Source of the DNA: Mesorhizobium sp. 113-3-3
GTDB taxonomy: Bacteria; Pseudomonadota; Alphaproteobacteria; Rhizobiales; Rhizobiaceae
DNA length: 64,000 nucleotides
Direction: 5' to 3'
Assembly (NCBI RefSeq): GCF_016756495.1
Contig: NZ_AP023243.1
Location: 1,426,001-1,490,000 of the forward strand
Shown: positions 51,336-62,679 of the stretch, piece by piece
How positions within the stretch are numbered: position 1 is the first letter of the stretch
How the letters are laid out: every line of letters starts with the position of its first letter
The notes under the pieces: generated by a model
What the model saw: only the letters and a program-made list of their open reading frames with translations
Databases searched by the model: none
What the model was told of the DNA's origin: nothing
Made by a program: the position numbers and the translations under genes

Positions 51336-51377
51336 GTCTCTTACAAGAGACGCATGTATCCTGTACAAGACAGATAC
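51336..51377. promoter_or_regulatory. Paired palindromes, probable IclR operators
   Basis: GTCTCT-TACA-AGAGAC (51336-51351) is perfect. A second, GTATC-c-TGT / ACA-GATAC (51356-51377), has one bulged base. Both centre on a TACAAG core. They lie between the divergent IclR gene and the transporter operon, at the promoter of both. Confidence 0.7.
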
Positions 51378-51395
51378 TAACACCAGGAATCGACA

Positions 51396-52184
51396 ATGCA
51401 AGATGGCAATGCCTTGGCCGTTTCGGCCGACGAAAAGACGACGGCCTCCCGCGAGAAGGGGCTCAACCGGGTGCTCGAGATCCTGGACTTCCTGCACACG
51501 ACGCAGCGGGCAATCGGCATTGGCGACCTGGCCAAGGGCGTGAATGCACCCCGTTCGACGACCTACACGCTGGTGCGGTCGCTGGTGGACGCCGGCCTGC
51601 TGGAAATGGCCGGCGACGGCAACCGGGTCTATTTCGGCAAGAAGCTTTATCTCTATGGAATGGATTATGTGCGCGGCAACGACCTGCTGCGGCGCGGGCG
51701 CCAGGAGGTCGACCATCTGTCGCGCGAAACCGGCGAGACCTCGGAACTGTGCATGCTGCAGAGCGGCCGCTACACGATCGTGCACTCCAGCCCGGGCACC
51801 AGGCCGTTCCGCATCAGCTCCGCCACCGGCCTGCAGATACCGCTGCCGTGGACCGCGTCCGGCCGGCTGCTTCTGGCGGGGCTGGAGCGGGCCGAGGTCG
51901 AAGCCATGGTGTCGCAAGACGATCTCGTGCTGCCCGACGGCCGCAAGCTGCGGCTCGACGATTTCATCGCCGACATCGCCAAGGCGCGGGTTACCGGCTA
52001 CTGCGTGACCTCGGGCCTGGTCGATGCGTACACGAAGTGCCTTGCCGTGCCGGTCTTTTCAGCGCCGGGCAAGGTCGAGGCGACGATGTGCCTGGTGGTT
52101 CCCATCGACACGTCCGAGGAGCGGACCGGCAGTCTCATCGGCCTCCTGCGCGACCGCGCGGCCAGGCTGTCGATCGGCGGATAG
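51396..52184 (+). CDS. IclR-family transcriptional regulator
   Basis: 262 residues. N-terminal winged helix (REKGLNRVLEILDFLHTTQR, AIGIGDLAKGVNAPRSTTYT) and a C-terminal GAF-like effector domain (TGETSELCMLQSGRYTIVHS...SSATGLQIPLPWTASGRLLL). Most likely represses the divergent transport/lyase operon and itself until the substrate or a breakdown product binds. Confidence 0.9.
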   Translation: MQDGNALAVSADEKTTASREKGLNRVLEILDFLHTTQRAIGIGDLAKGVNAPRSTTYTLVRSLVDAGLLEMAGDGNRVYFGKKLYLYGMDYVRGNDLLRRGRQEVDHLSRETGETSELCMLQSGRYTIVHSSPGTRPFRISSATGLQIPLPWTASGRLLLAGLERAEVEAMVSQDDLVLPDGRKLRLDDFIADIAKARVTGYCVTSGLVDAYTKCLAVPVFSAPGKVEATMCLVVPIDTSEERTGSLIGLLRDRAARLSIGG

Positions 52185-52194
52185 GGAAAGCATT

Positions 52195-52326
52195 CAGAGC
52201 AATTCCAGGAAAAGTGTGAAACGGTTTCCCCTGGAAAAGCGCGTAGCGCTCTCCCTCCCTTGGGAGTTGCGTCAAAACAAAGAGTTAGAGCGCTTCACCG
52301 TTTCCATGAAACGGTGGATCGCTCTA
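52195..52326. repeat. Composite rhizobial palindromic repeat
   Basis: Contains TTCCAGG...CCTGGAA in its left half and a strong right-hand hairpin: AGAGCG (52287-52292), ACCGTTTC (52297-52304), loop CAT, GAAACGGT (52308-52315), CGCTCT (52320-52325). Similar sequences are scattered through Mesorhizobium-group genomes, from memory. It overlaps the stop codon of the YdcH-like gene. Confidence 0.75.
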
Positions 52327-52527
52327 AGCGATGATGTCTGGAATGATCTTGTCTTCCAGCTTCATCAGCCGGTCCTTGAGCGCCAGCTTCTTCTTTTTCA
52401 TGCGCTGGATCTGCAGCGGGTCGCAGTTGGTGGCTATCATGGCGTTGATCGCCGCATCGAAATCGGCGTGTTCCTGCTTCAGCCGGGAAAATTCGAGGCG
52501 AATATCGGCCTGTTCCTGATCGGACAT
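52324..52527 (-). CDS. YdcH/DUF465-family small protein
   Basis: 67 residues forming an antiparallel helical pair: ADIRLEFSRLKQEHADFDAA, then IQRMKKKKLALKDRLMKLED. YdcH proteins are small, widespread and uncharacterised. A second member is encoded 240 bases away. The stop codon lies within the repeat. Confidence 0.83.
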   Translation of the reverse strand: MSDQEQADIRLEFSRLKQEHADFDAAINAMIATNCDPLQIQRMKKKKLALKDRLMKLEDKIIPDIIA

Positions 52528-52766
52528 TCTCTACCGTCTGCACGTCTGCGGCGCCCAAAAACTGGGCCTGATTGGGCGGGGGCGGCAATTTTTACCACCG
52601 GCGCGCAGCCCATATCACATTTCACATTGTCGTGGAATGCTACCACGCAGCATTCGACATCGCAGTCGGAAGGTGGCAAAGTGTCATTGTGCCGTCACAG
52701 AAGCGACCTGCGGTGGACGCGCCTTGACGGCTGCAATCGAGGAAACCATGAAAGGGAGAACCATTC

Positions 52767-52946
52767 ATGTCTCTTGCTTCCCATCTTGATGAGTTGCAGC
52801 GGAAACACGGCGACATCGAACGCGAAATCGATGACGCGATGAACCACCCGTCGGTGGACGACCTGGAAATCGTGAATCTCAAGCGACGCAAGCTGGCACT
52901 CAAGGATGCGATTGAGAAACTGAAAGCGCAACCGACCACGCATTGA
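52767..52946 (+). CDS. YdcH/DUF465-family small protein
   Basis: 59 residues: MSLASHLDELQRKHGDIERE then IDDAMNHPSVDDLEIVNLKR and KLALKDAIEKL. GGGAG lies upstream of the ATG. It shares the LKRRKLALKD core with the neighbouring YdcH gene, so the two are probably an old duplication in head-to-head orientation. Confidence 0.85.
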   Translation: MSLASHLDELQRKHGDIEREIDDAMNHPSVDDLEIVNLKRRKLALKDAIEKLKAQPTTH

Positions 52947-53267
52947 TGCCCGACTGACATAGCCGCCTACTATGCGGTCTTCCTTGCCGGCGGCACCCGC
53001 CGCCGGTGTAGGTGGTTTGATTTTCAGTCCTATGTCATAAGCTGTAGCTAATATCCCTTTCGATCCCCTTTTTGCACGTCGACTGCCGTCGGGCAGCGTC
53101 CTGTTTCAGGCCGCCGGCTGGATCAATTGCTGCCAGTGGCGACCTGTCGCCATTGACAAGCCATCTTTGCTCCTCCACCTCATGCCCGGACTTCAGCGCA
53201 TCGGCCCCGGGGCGTGCTTGTGCGTCCGAATGGACGCGCTAGGCCCCAGAGACAAAAGGCTGCCGGC
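52947..53267. other. Intergenic region before ispG
   Basis: 321 bases without a supported gene. A hairpin, CCGGCGGC (52987-52994) / GCCGCCGG (52999-53006), probably ends the YdcH transcript. The stretch 53015-53075 is AT-richer and may carry the ispG promoter. Confidence 0.55.
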
Positions 53268-54518
53268 ATGACCGGATATTTTTCCTCTCCCTTCCCCCGC
53301 CGCACCTCGGTCGGTGTCGATGTCGGCGGCGTTGTCGTCGGCGCCGGCGCGCCTGTCGTGGTGCAATCGATGACCAACACCGACACCGCCGACATCGATC
53401 AGACAGTTGCGCAGGTCGCCGCGCTGCACCGCGCAGGCTCCGAGATCGTGCGCATCACCGTCGACCGTGACGAAAGTGCGGCCGCCGTGCCGCGCATTCA
53501 TGAGCGGCTCCTGCGGCTCGGCATCAATGTGCCGCTGGTTGGCGACTTCCACTATATCGGCCATAAGCTTCTGGCTGATCATCCGGCCTGCGCCGAAGCA
53601 CTGGCCAAATACCGCATCAATCCGGGCAATGTCGGCTTCAAGGACAAGAAGGACCGGCAGTTCGCTGATATCGTCGAAATGGCGATCAAACACGACAAGC
53701 CGGTGCGCATCGGCGTCAACTGGGGTTCGCTCGATCAGGAGCTTCTGACCCGGCTGATGGACGAAAACCAGGACAAGGGTTTCCCGCTGACCGCGCAGGA
53801 AGTGACGCGCGAGGCGATCGTGCAGTCGGCGATCCTGTCGGCCGAGATGGCCGAAGAGATCGGCCTTGGCCGCGACAAGATCATCCTGTCGGCCAAGGTC
53901 AGCGGCGTGCAGGATCTGATTGCCGTCTACACCGAGCTCGCCACCCGCTCCAACCATGCGCTGCATCTCGGCCTCACCGAGGCCGGCATGGGCTCGAAAG
54001 GCATCGTCGCCTCGTCCGCCGCCATGGGCATCCTCCTGCAGCAAGGCATCGGCGACACGATCCGCATCTCGCTGACGCCGGAGCCGAACGGCGACCGTAC
54101 GCGCGAAGTGCAGGTGTCGCAGGAGCTGCTGCAGACCATGGGGTTCCGCCAGTTCGTGCCGATCGTCGCCGCTTGCCCCGGCTGCGGCCGCACCACCTCC
54201 ACCGTGTTCCAGGAGCTTGCCCAGAACATCCAGGCCGATCTGCGCAAGAACATGCCGGTGTGGCGCGAAAAATATCCGGGCGTCGAGAACCTCAAGGTCG
54301 CGGTGATGGGCTGCATCGTCAACGGCCCCGGCGAATCCAAGCATGCCGATATCGGCATTTCGCTGCCCGGCACCGGCGAGACGCCGACGGCGCCCGTCTT
54401 CGTCGACGGCAAGAAGGCGGCGACGCTGCGCGGACCGTCGATCGCGGCGGATTTCGAGAAAATGGTCGCCGACTATATCGAGCAACGGTTTGGTCGCGGC
54501 AAGGCCGCGGCAGAGTAG
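53268..54518 (+). CDS. ispG: 4-hydroxy-3-methylbut-2-en-1-yl diphosphate synthase IspG
   Basis: 416 residues from ATG 53268. N-terminal [20 protein letters not shown] (TIM-barrel) and C-terminal [4Fe-4S] ligands in [11 protein letters not shown] and [19 protein letters not shown]. It makes HMBPP in the MEP isoprenoid pathway; the partial polyprenyl synthase at the right edge uses the products of that pathway. The ATG is preceded by a weak AAGG. Confidence 0.94.
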   Translation: MTGYFSSPFPRRTSVGVDVGGVVVGAGAPVVVQSMTNTDTADIDQTVAQVAALHRAGSEIVRITVDRDESAAAVPRIHERLLRLGINVPLVGDFHYIGHKLLADHPACAEALAKYRINPGNVGFKDKKDRQFADIVEMAIKHDKPVRIGVNWGSLDQELLTRLMDENQDKGFPLTAQEVTREAIVQSAILSAEMAEEIGLGRDKIILSAKVSGVQDLIAVYTELATRSNHALHLGLTEAGMGSKGIVASSAAMGILLQQGIGDTIRISLTPEPNGDRTREVQVSQELLQTMGFRQFVPIVAACPGCGRTTSTVFQELAQNIQADLRKNMPVWREKYPGVENLKVAVMGCIVNGPGESKHADIGISLPGTGETPTAPVFVDGKKAATLRGPSIAADFEKMVADYIEQRFGRGKAAAE

Positions 54519-54523
54519 CTCAG

Positions 54524-55378
54524 ATGCAGCGTTTCCTCTGGGCGGCGCTGATTTTCCTGTTCGGTATGGCCTGGTCGGCGCTTGCCCAGGCCGATCCGCC
54601 CCAATCGGCCAAGCAGCGGCTGATCGACAAGGTTTGCAACTTGATCCAGGCCCATGCCGACCAGAACGGCCTGCCCCGGGATTTCTTCGCCCGGCTGATC
54701 TGGAAGGAAAGCCGTTTCGATCCCAACGCCGTCAGCCCCGTCGGCGCCGAAGGCATCGCCCAGTTCATGCCAGGCACCGCCAAGATGCGGGGGCTCGAAA
54801 ACTCGTTCGACATCAACCAGGCGATCCCGGCCTCGGCTAGATATCTCGCCGAAATGAAAACCAGCTACGGCAATCTCGGCCTGGCGGCGGCCGCCTACAA
54901 TGCCGGCGAAAGCCGGGTGTCGCGCTGGCTGGGCTCAGGCGGCTTCCTGCCGATGGAAACCGAAAGCTATGTCTTCGACGTCATGGGCGAGCCGGTCGAC
55001 AAATTCACCGACCCCGCCTATGCCGGCAAAATCAAACCGCTGGATGCCAAGACGGATTTTGCCGTCGCCTGCCGCAAGCTGCCTGTCATCATGTCGCAGA
55101 CCGTTGCGATGGCCTCGATCAACGTCAAACCCTGGGGCGTACAGGTCGCCGGCAATTTCCGCCGCAGCGCGGCAGTCAGCCAGTGGCTCAGGGTGCGGAG
55201 CCGGTTCCCGGCCTTGCTCGCCGGCCACGACCCCGTGGTGAGCCGGGTGCGCACGCCGATTGGCCGGCGCGGCATCTACGCGGTCAGGATCGGCATCGAA
55301 GATCGTGCCGCCGCCAATGTCATCTGCCAGAAACTGCAGAGTGTCGGCGGGGCGTGCGTGGTGGTGCGCAACCGGTAG
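54524..55378 (+). CDS. Periplasmic lytic transglycosylase
   Basis: 284 residues. Signal peptide (FLWAALIFLFGMAWSALAQA), then an Slt-type catalytic domain with Glu62 in IWKESRFDPNAVSPVGAEG, IAQFMPGTA and LAAAAYNAGESRV. The C-terminal ~70 residues, ending GIYAVRIGIEDRAAANVICQ, look SPOR-like, which would bind denuded septal peptidoglycan. Cleaves glycan strands. Starts 5 bases after ispG, probably by chance of compact packing. Confidence 0.87.
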   Translation: MQRFLWAALIFLFGMAWSALAQADPPQSAKQRLIDKVCNLIQAHADQNGLPRDFFARLIWKESRFDPNAVSPVGAEGIAQFMPGTAKMRGLENSFDINQAIPASARYLAEMKTSYGNLGLAAAAYNAGESRVSRWLGSGGFLPMETESYVFDVMGEPVDKFTDPAYAGKIKPLDAKTDFAVACRKLPVIMSQTVAMASINVKPWGVQVAGNFRRSAAVSQWLRVRSRFPALLAGHDPVVSRVRTPIGRRGIYAVRIGIEDRAAANVICQKLQSVGGACVVVRNR

Positions 55379-55403
55379 GCCGGTCCGAGAGAGGCGTTTG
55401 ACG

Positions 55404-55955
55404 ATGACAGCCAGGATCGTTCTGCTCAATGGTGTCGGCAGTGCCGGCAAAAGCTCGATCGCCAGGGCGTTGCAGGCAATAACCGCCGCGCCGTTCCTGC
55501 ATGTCCAGATGGACAGTTTTCTCGATATGCTGCCCGATGCCTTGCAGGACCATGCCGATGGTTTCTCCTACGAAACCGTTCAACGGGACGGCAAGCCGTC
55601 GGTCGTGATCCGGACCGGAGCGGTGGGCGAAAAGACCCTGCGCGGCATGCGCCACGCCATTGCCGCCATGGCTGGGCAAGGCAACGACCTGATCGTCGAC
55701 GACGTGCTGTGCAACGGCGAGCTATCGGACTATGTCGAGCTGCTGTCGGCCTTCGATCTCCATCTGGTCGGCGTCATGGCGCCGCTGGAGGTGCTGGAAG
55801 CCCGCGAAGCGCAGCGCACGGACAGGCTGCCGGGGCTGGCGCGCTGGCAATATGAGCGCGTGCACCAGGATATATGCTACGACCTTGAAGTCGACACCAG
55901 CCGGTTCACACCGCTCGAGTGTGCCCGTCGCATCCAGCAACAATTTCGACTATAG
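55404..55955 (+). CDS. CPT-like P-loop phosphotransferase
   Basis: 183 residues. P-loop LLNGVGSAGKSSIARAL, then VQMDSFLDMLP and IVDDVLCNGELSDYVELL. The layout matches chloramphenicol phosphotransferase (CPT) relatives, which phosphorylate hydroxyls of small molecules. Whether it confers resistance is not shown; many relatives act on other substrates. Confidence 0.78.
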   Translation: MTARIVLLNGVGSAGKSSIARALQAITAAPFLHVQMDSFLDMLPDALQDHADGFSYETVQRDGKPSVVIRTGAVGEKTLRGMRHAIAAMAGQGNDLIVDDVLCNGELSDYVELLSAFDLHLVGVMAPLEVLEAREAQRTDRLPGLARWQYERVHQDICYDLEVDTSRFTPLECARRIQQQFRL

Positions 55956-56011
55956 GCGACGGCGGACTGGCCGGGATTGCCCTGCCTGCGATGAGCGACG
56001 AGGGCAGCGGG

Positions 56012-56764
56012 ATGTTCGACGCCTACATTATCTGCGGCACGCCGAGAACCGGCAGCACCTTGCTGTGCAAGCTCCTGGCCTCCACCCGGACATCAGGCGA
56101 TCCGCACTCCTTCTATCGGCGACAGGACCTGTCGGAGTGGGCCGACGAGTGGAAACTGCCGGCCCGCGAGACGATGGGCGAGCTTGAATTCGAGATTGCC
56201 TATCTTAACGCAGCGATCACCGCCGGAAAGGGCGGAACAGGCATTTTCGGCCTGCGCCTGATGCGCGAAAACCTGGATGAACTTTCGTCGATTCTCGACC
56301 TGATTTTTCCGGGGCTGGCGTCGGATACAGCGCGTTTCGAAAAGGCCTTTGGCCGCACCCTCTACATCCACCTGTCGCGCGAGAACAAGCTTGCGCAGGC
56401 AATCTCGCTAATCAAGGCGCAGCAGACCGGTCTTTGGCACATTGCGCCTGACGGCACCGAGATCGAAAGGGTCGCGCCGGCGCAAGAGCCGCACTATGAT
56501 TTCGAGCGGATCAAAGGGGAACTCGCCAAGCTCGAAGCCTATGACACGGCCTGGAACATCTGGTTCGCGGCGCAAGGCCTGACGCCATTGCGCATTGGCT
56601 ACGAGCGGCTTTCCGCCGACCCGGCGGCGACCTTGCTGGCCCTCTGCGAGGCCCTCGGCGTTCCACTGCCTAATGCCGATGACATCCGGCCTGGCGTCGC
56701 AAAGCTCGCTGACGAGGCAAGCTTCGACTGGATGCGCCGCTATCGTCTGGACGCGGCCGGCTGA
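56012..56764 (+). CDS. Stf0-type sulfotransferase
   Basis: 250 residues. PAPS 5'-phosphosulfate loop is YIICGTPRTGSTLLCKLLAS; downstream Stf0 features include FGLRLMRENLDEL and YIHLSRENKLAQAISLIKAQ. Stf0 enzymes sulfate trehalose or related glycans and lipids. In rhizobia, sulfated surface molecules matter for plant contact, but no acceptor gene is nearby. An upstream ATG at 55991 is possible; 56012 has GAGG at about 9 bases. Confidence 0.82.
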   Translation: MFDAYIICGTPRTGSTLLCKLLASTRTSGDPHSFYRRQDLSEWADEWKLPARETMGELEFEIAYLNAAITAGKGGTGIFGLRLMRENLDELSSILDLIFPGLASDTARFEKAFGRTLYIHLSRENKLAQAISLIKAQQTGLWHIAPDGTEIERVAPAQEPHYDFERIKGELAKLEAYDTAWNIWFAAQGLTPLRIGYERLSADPAATLLALCEALGVPLPNADDIRPGVAKLADEASFDWMRRYRLDAAG

Positions 56765-56852
56765 GTATGGGGGCCGAGCAACGCCGCAACGCCATCGGCA
56801 GCGTCGACTGTGCCTGTAGCGAATGGCAGGCATTTGAGCTAAAGGCGGCGAC

Positions 56853-57593
56853 ATGACCGATCTGATCTACAATGATCCCGACTTTGTTCAGTTCTACGAC
56901 ATCGAGAATCAGGACGGCCGCGCCGATTTCGACTATTGCATCCGCCTTGCCCGGGATGGCGGCTCGGTCCTCGATCTCGGTTGCGGCACGGGTCAACTGG
57001 CTGCCGAAATGGCCGAAAGGTGCAACGTCACCGGTGTCGATCCCGCATCGGCCATGCTCGACGTCGCGCGACGCAGGACCGGCGGCGACAAGGTCGACTG
57101 GGTTGTCGGCGACGCACGAACGGTTTGGCTCGAAAACCGGTTCGATCTGGTGCTGCTGACCGGTCACGCGTTCCAGGTTTTCCTGACCGAAAAGGATCAG
57201 CGGGCGGTGCTGCGTACCATCGCCGAACATCTCGCTCCCGGGGGGCGCTTCATCTTCGACACGCGAAATCCCGCCGTGGAGGCGTGGCTGGAATGGACGC
57301 CGCAGCGCTCCGAAAGGATGGTGGAGCATCCCAGCCTCGGCACGGTCAGGGCATGGTATGATGCGGATTGGGATGCCGCCAGTGCGGTGGTCACCTATTC
57401 GACCTTCTATGAAATTCCGGGCGGCAGACCAATTCTGGGCGCCGAATCGAAAATCGCGTTTCCGAAAAGGGAAGATCTTGCCGGGATGCTGAACGACGCC
57501 GGCCTGCTGGTGGAGCAATGGTTCGGCGACTGGCAGGGCGAAGCCTATGCGGACACCTCTGCGGAAATCATCCCGATCGGTCGGCTGCGCTGA
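56853..57593 (+). CDS. Class I SAM-dependent methyltransferase
   Basis: 246 residues. Motif I is VLDLGCGTGQLAAEMAE, then acidic motif VTGVDPASAMLDVARR, and motif VWLENRFDLVLLTGHAFQV. Small-molecule type methyltransferase. Follows the sulfotransferase gene by 88 bases; substrate unknown. Confidence 0.85.
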   Translation: MTDLIYNDPDFVQFYDIENQDGRADFDYCIRLARDGGSVLDLGCGTGQLAAEMAERCNVTGVDPASAMLDVARRRTGGDKVDWVVGDARTVWLENRFDLVLLTGHAFQVFLTEKDQRAVLRTIAEHLAPGGRFIFDTRNPAVEAWLEWTPQRSERMVEHPSLGTVRAWYDADWDAASAVVTYSTFYEIPGGRPILGAESKIAFPKREDLAGMLNDAGLLVEQWFGDWQGEAYADTSAEIIPIGRLR

Positions 57594-57617
57594 TCCGACA
57601 GCCCGCCCCGACGTATC

Positions 57618-59963
<2,346 letters not shown>

Positions 59964-60374
59964 GCGCAACCCCAACACATACGCATTATTTTAACGACCG
60001 GGATTACGCTTCATTTACATTAAGATTTCGTTCGCGCGCCGGCGACGTGCCGGCAAAAGCGGATGCGATATGATCGCGACTTCCCGGGTCGGAGATGCCG
60101 TCCAGAAAGCAACTTCGCGCCGTACGGGTTTCGCAATCGGCCTATGTCAACGATGTGTCCGGGGCGGCCTTGTTCGTGCCGTGCGGCGTAGTTGGTGAGG
60201 CTGTATAAGGAGCTCAATAAGACTCCTCGATCTTATATTCACACGACTGACACAAATATCAACAACAGTCGGCTCTTCTTTTCTTTGTTCAATGTATGAT
60301 AGCATCAGCCTGGCTATTCACCAGGAAGGGTACAAAGTTCAATAAAATAACAATTAGCAAGAAGGGGGAATGTC
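59964..60374. other. AT-rich intergenic region before the fusion enzyme
   Basis: 411 bases without a supported gene. From about 60190 to 60370 the base composition is clearly AT-richer than elsewhere in the window. A -10-like TATGAT lies at 60295-60300 and a short hairpin CCTGG/CCAGG at 60309-60325. A GGGGG run before the ATG serves as ribosome site for the next gene. Confidence 0.6.
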
Positions 60375-62627
60375 ATGAAGCAGTTTCCACCTCAGCGCGA
60401 CTACAGCTCGCTTTCGGTTCGCGATCTAATTGAGGCGCGTGACGCCTACCATCTCCACCTGTCTCATCTGGTAAATGTGACGGCAACTGCCATCGGGCGA
60501 TATCGCATCCATGAAGACGATTGGTATGCCGCCCATTCTCCAGCCGAAGAGAAGCCGAAGGATTTCAAGCCTGTCACCGAAGCCAAGACGCTCTACAATA
60601 CAGTGATAAGGCCGTGGTCCTGGCCATGCGTACAAGTCTTCGTCGACCGCTGGGTCGACCGCGCCGATTTCGGCCGGAACCCCGATCAGATGGTACCTCG
60701 GGCGCTGTTCCTGCCGGACGGGCGTGTCATCCCGACCTGCACCATCCTTGTCGAACGCCAGGATGCGCCAGCCGGAAGCGACGATGCACCATCCTTTCCC
60801 AACGGCCTGATCGGCGGAGGCTTCCTGCTGACGGCAAAAGTACAAGGGACGGATCATTTTGGCTCGGTCGGGTGTCTGGTCAGTGACGGCCGCGCAACCT
60901 TCGCGCTCACCAACCAGCACGTCGCCGGCCGTCCGGGGGACAAGGTCGCGACCATCTTGCGCGGCGATCGTGTAGACGTTGGCGTATCGGCTGATGGGTC
61001 AATTCGCAAAAAGCCTTTCCAGGAGGTCTATCCGGGATGGCCGGGAGCCCGCGCAGTCACAAATCTTGATGTGGGTCTTGTCGAAGTTGATGATGTCTCG
61101 ATGTGGACCTCGCAGATCGCGGGCCTCGGCCCGATTGGCGCGCCGCTCGACATTCACGCCGATAACATCACGGTCGATCTGATCGACAGTGAGGTGCGGG
61201 CATTCGGAGGGGCTTCCGGGCCGCTTGCCGGCAAGGTCGCGGCGCTGTTTTATCGCTACAAATCGATTGGCGGTACCGATTACGTGTCCGACCTGCTGAT
61301 CGCCCCCGACCGTGGAATGACGACGCGTCCCGGAGATTCCGGCACGCTGTGGTGCGTGTCGGATCCTGATGCGGAAGGTGCCGATCCTTTGCGTCCCATG
61401 GCGATTCAATGGGGCGGACATGTCTTTGTCGATCGCGGCCGCAGCAGTGTGGCCCAAGGACTTGCACTGGCGACTTTCGTCAGCACCGTCTGTCGCGAGT
61501 TGGACGTGGATGTTCTGCGCGGGATCAATTCCGGATTGCCCGAGTATTGGGGGGATGTCGGCCACTACACGATCGGAGCCAAAGCCTGCCAACTGATCGA
61601 TGATCCCAATCTTTCCAAATTGATGATGGCCAATATCGACCGCGTCGCCTATGGCGATGACAATATTGCCGCCAAGTCGTTTACGACCGCGTCACAACGG
61701 CGCTTCTCCCCGCTTGCCGATGTGCCGGACAAAGTATGGAAGCGCCCTGGCAGTCCCGCCGCGAGGGGAAATCACGAAAATCCCAATCACTTTGCCGATA
61801 TGGACAAGCCCAACTCGCGCGGCCGCACTCTGCTCGACCTCACCAAGGGCCGTGGTGGCCGTACCGATCCGAATATGGTGACCGTGAAGGTTTTCCAGGA
61901 CTACTATGACGACATTCATGACCGCTCTCGCGGCCTGCTGCCGTTCCGTGTCTGGCAGTTTTACGATATGATGGTGCAGGCGGCCAAAGCGGGAGACGCG
62001 GTGGGTTTCGTTGCCGCAGCAGGCGTCATGGCTCACTATGAGGGCGACAGCTGTCAGCCGCTGCATATCTCCTACAAGTTCAACGGTGATCCTGATCGGA
62101 AGGATCCTGCGACCGGCGAGATTTTCGGCCACGAGGTCCATTCGGCCTATGAGTCCGACATGCTGCGCTCGCATGCGCCGGAAATGCTGGCGCGCCTTAA
62201 CACCCTGCTCGGCATTGCGCCCGGCCGGCTCGGATCGCACGGCTTCCGGAAATTGTGCCAGTCCGGTCACGACGCCGCGGTGGCCACCGTCGACGTGATG
62301 CGCACGGCCTTCGAAACCATCTCGGTCGACGCGATCATCGAGACCTATGTTCGAGACAAGAGCCAGATGTGGAGCGAGTTCGGCGACAAAACCGTCGAGC
62401 TGCTGGCCGAAGGGGCGCGCAGCCTGGCCATGATCTGGGAAAGCGCATGGAAGCAGGGCACAAACAAGATCACCGATCTGGGGCCTGTCGACCTGGACAA
62501 GCTCGCGGATCTCTATGAGGACAAGAACTGGGCGAAATCGATGACGCTGGACGAGATCGGCCCGACCCTCAAGGGTGGCCCTGGGCCGGCGCCGGTCGGA
62601 GGCACACCCAGAAGAAAGCGCCGATAA
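60375..62627 (+). CDS. Trypsin-like protease fused to a zinc phospholipase C / S1-P1 nuclease-like domain
   Basis: 750 residues, no signal peptide. N-terminal region (to ~140) has no recognised fold. Residues ~145-370 look like a trypsin-type protease: His182 in FALTNQHVAG, Asp232 in NLDVGLVEV, Ser322 in TRPGDSGTLW. Residues ~390-690 carry the zinc pattern of PLC/P1 nuclease: Trp392 and His397, Asp near 449, His472 in NHFADMD, His554-x3-Asp558-x5-His564 in HYEGDSCQPLH, and His589-x3-Glu593. The His-x3-Glu end matches phosphatidylcholine PLC rather than P1 nuclease (His-x3-Asp). The tail is basic (PRRKRR). Stands alone; substrate and role unknown. Confidence 0.75.
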   Translation: MKQFPPQRDYSSLSVRDLIEARDAYHLHLSHLVNVTATAIGRYRIHEDDWYAAHSPAEEKPKDFKPVTEAKTLYNTVIRPWSWPCVQVFVDRWVDRADFGRNPDQMVPRALFLPDGRVIPTCTILVERQDAPAGSDDAPSFPNGLIGGGFLLTAKVQGTDHFGSVGCLVSDGRATFALTNQHVAGRPGDKVATILRGDRVDVGVSADGSIRKKPFQEVYPGWPGARAVTNLDVGLVEVDDVSMWTSQIAGLGPIGAPLDIHADNITVDLIDSEVRAFGGASGPLAGKVAALFYRYKSIGGTDYVSDLLIAPDRGMTTRPGDSGTLWCVSDPDAEGADPLRPMAIQWGGHVFVDRGRSSVAQGLALATFVSTVCRELDVDVLRGINSGLPEYWGDVGHYTIGAKACQLIDDPNLSKLMMANIDRVAYGDDNIAAKSFTTASQRRFSPLADVPDKVWKRPGSPAARGNHENPNHFADMDKPNSRGRTLLDLTKGRGGRTDPNMVTVKVFQDYYDDIHDRSRGLLPFRVWQFYDMMVQAAKAGDAVGFVAAAGVMAHYEGDSCQPLHISYKFNGDPDRKDPATGEIFGHEVHSAYESDMLRSHAPEMLARLNTLLGIAPGRLGSHGFRKLCQSGHDAAVATVDVMRTAFETISVDAIIETYVRDKSQMWSEFGDKTVELLAEGARSLAMIWESAWKQGTNKITDLGPVDLDKLADLYEDKNWAKSMTLDEIGPTLKGGPGPAPVGGTPRRKRR

Positions 62628-62679
62628 TCCACTGGCTTGCCCGGCCCGGCGACACCATGACGATCATGCGGCGCGGCGA

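Noticed and set aside
55404..55955. Chloramphenicol resistance gene
   Set aside because: Only the P-loop kinase fold is supported; nothing ties it to chloramphenicol, and it lies in chromosomal backbone.
60020..60217. 65-codon minus-strand open frame before the fusion enzyme
   Set aside because: No ribosome site or recognisable feature; overlaps the probable promoter region.
60375..62627. Member of a phage-defence island
   Set aside because: No other defence gene, integrase or toxin-antitoxin pair is nearby. The fusion is interesting, but a defence role is not supported.
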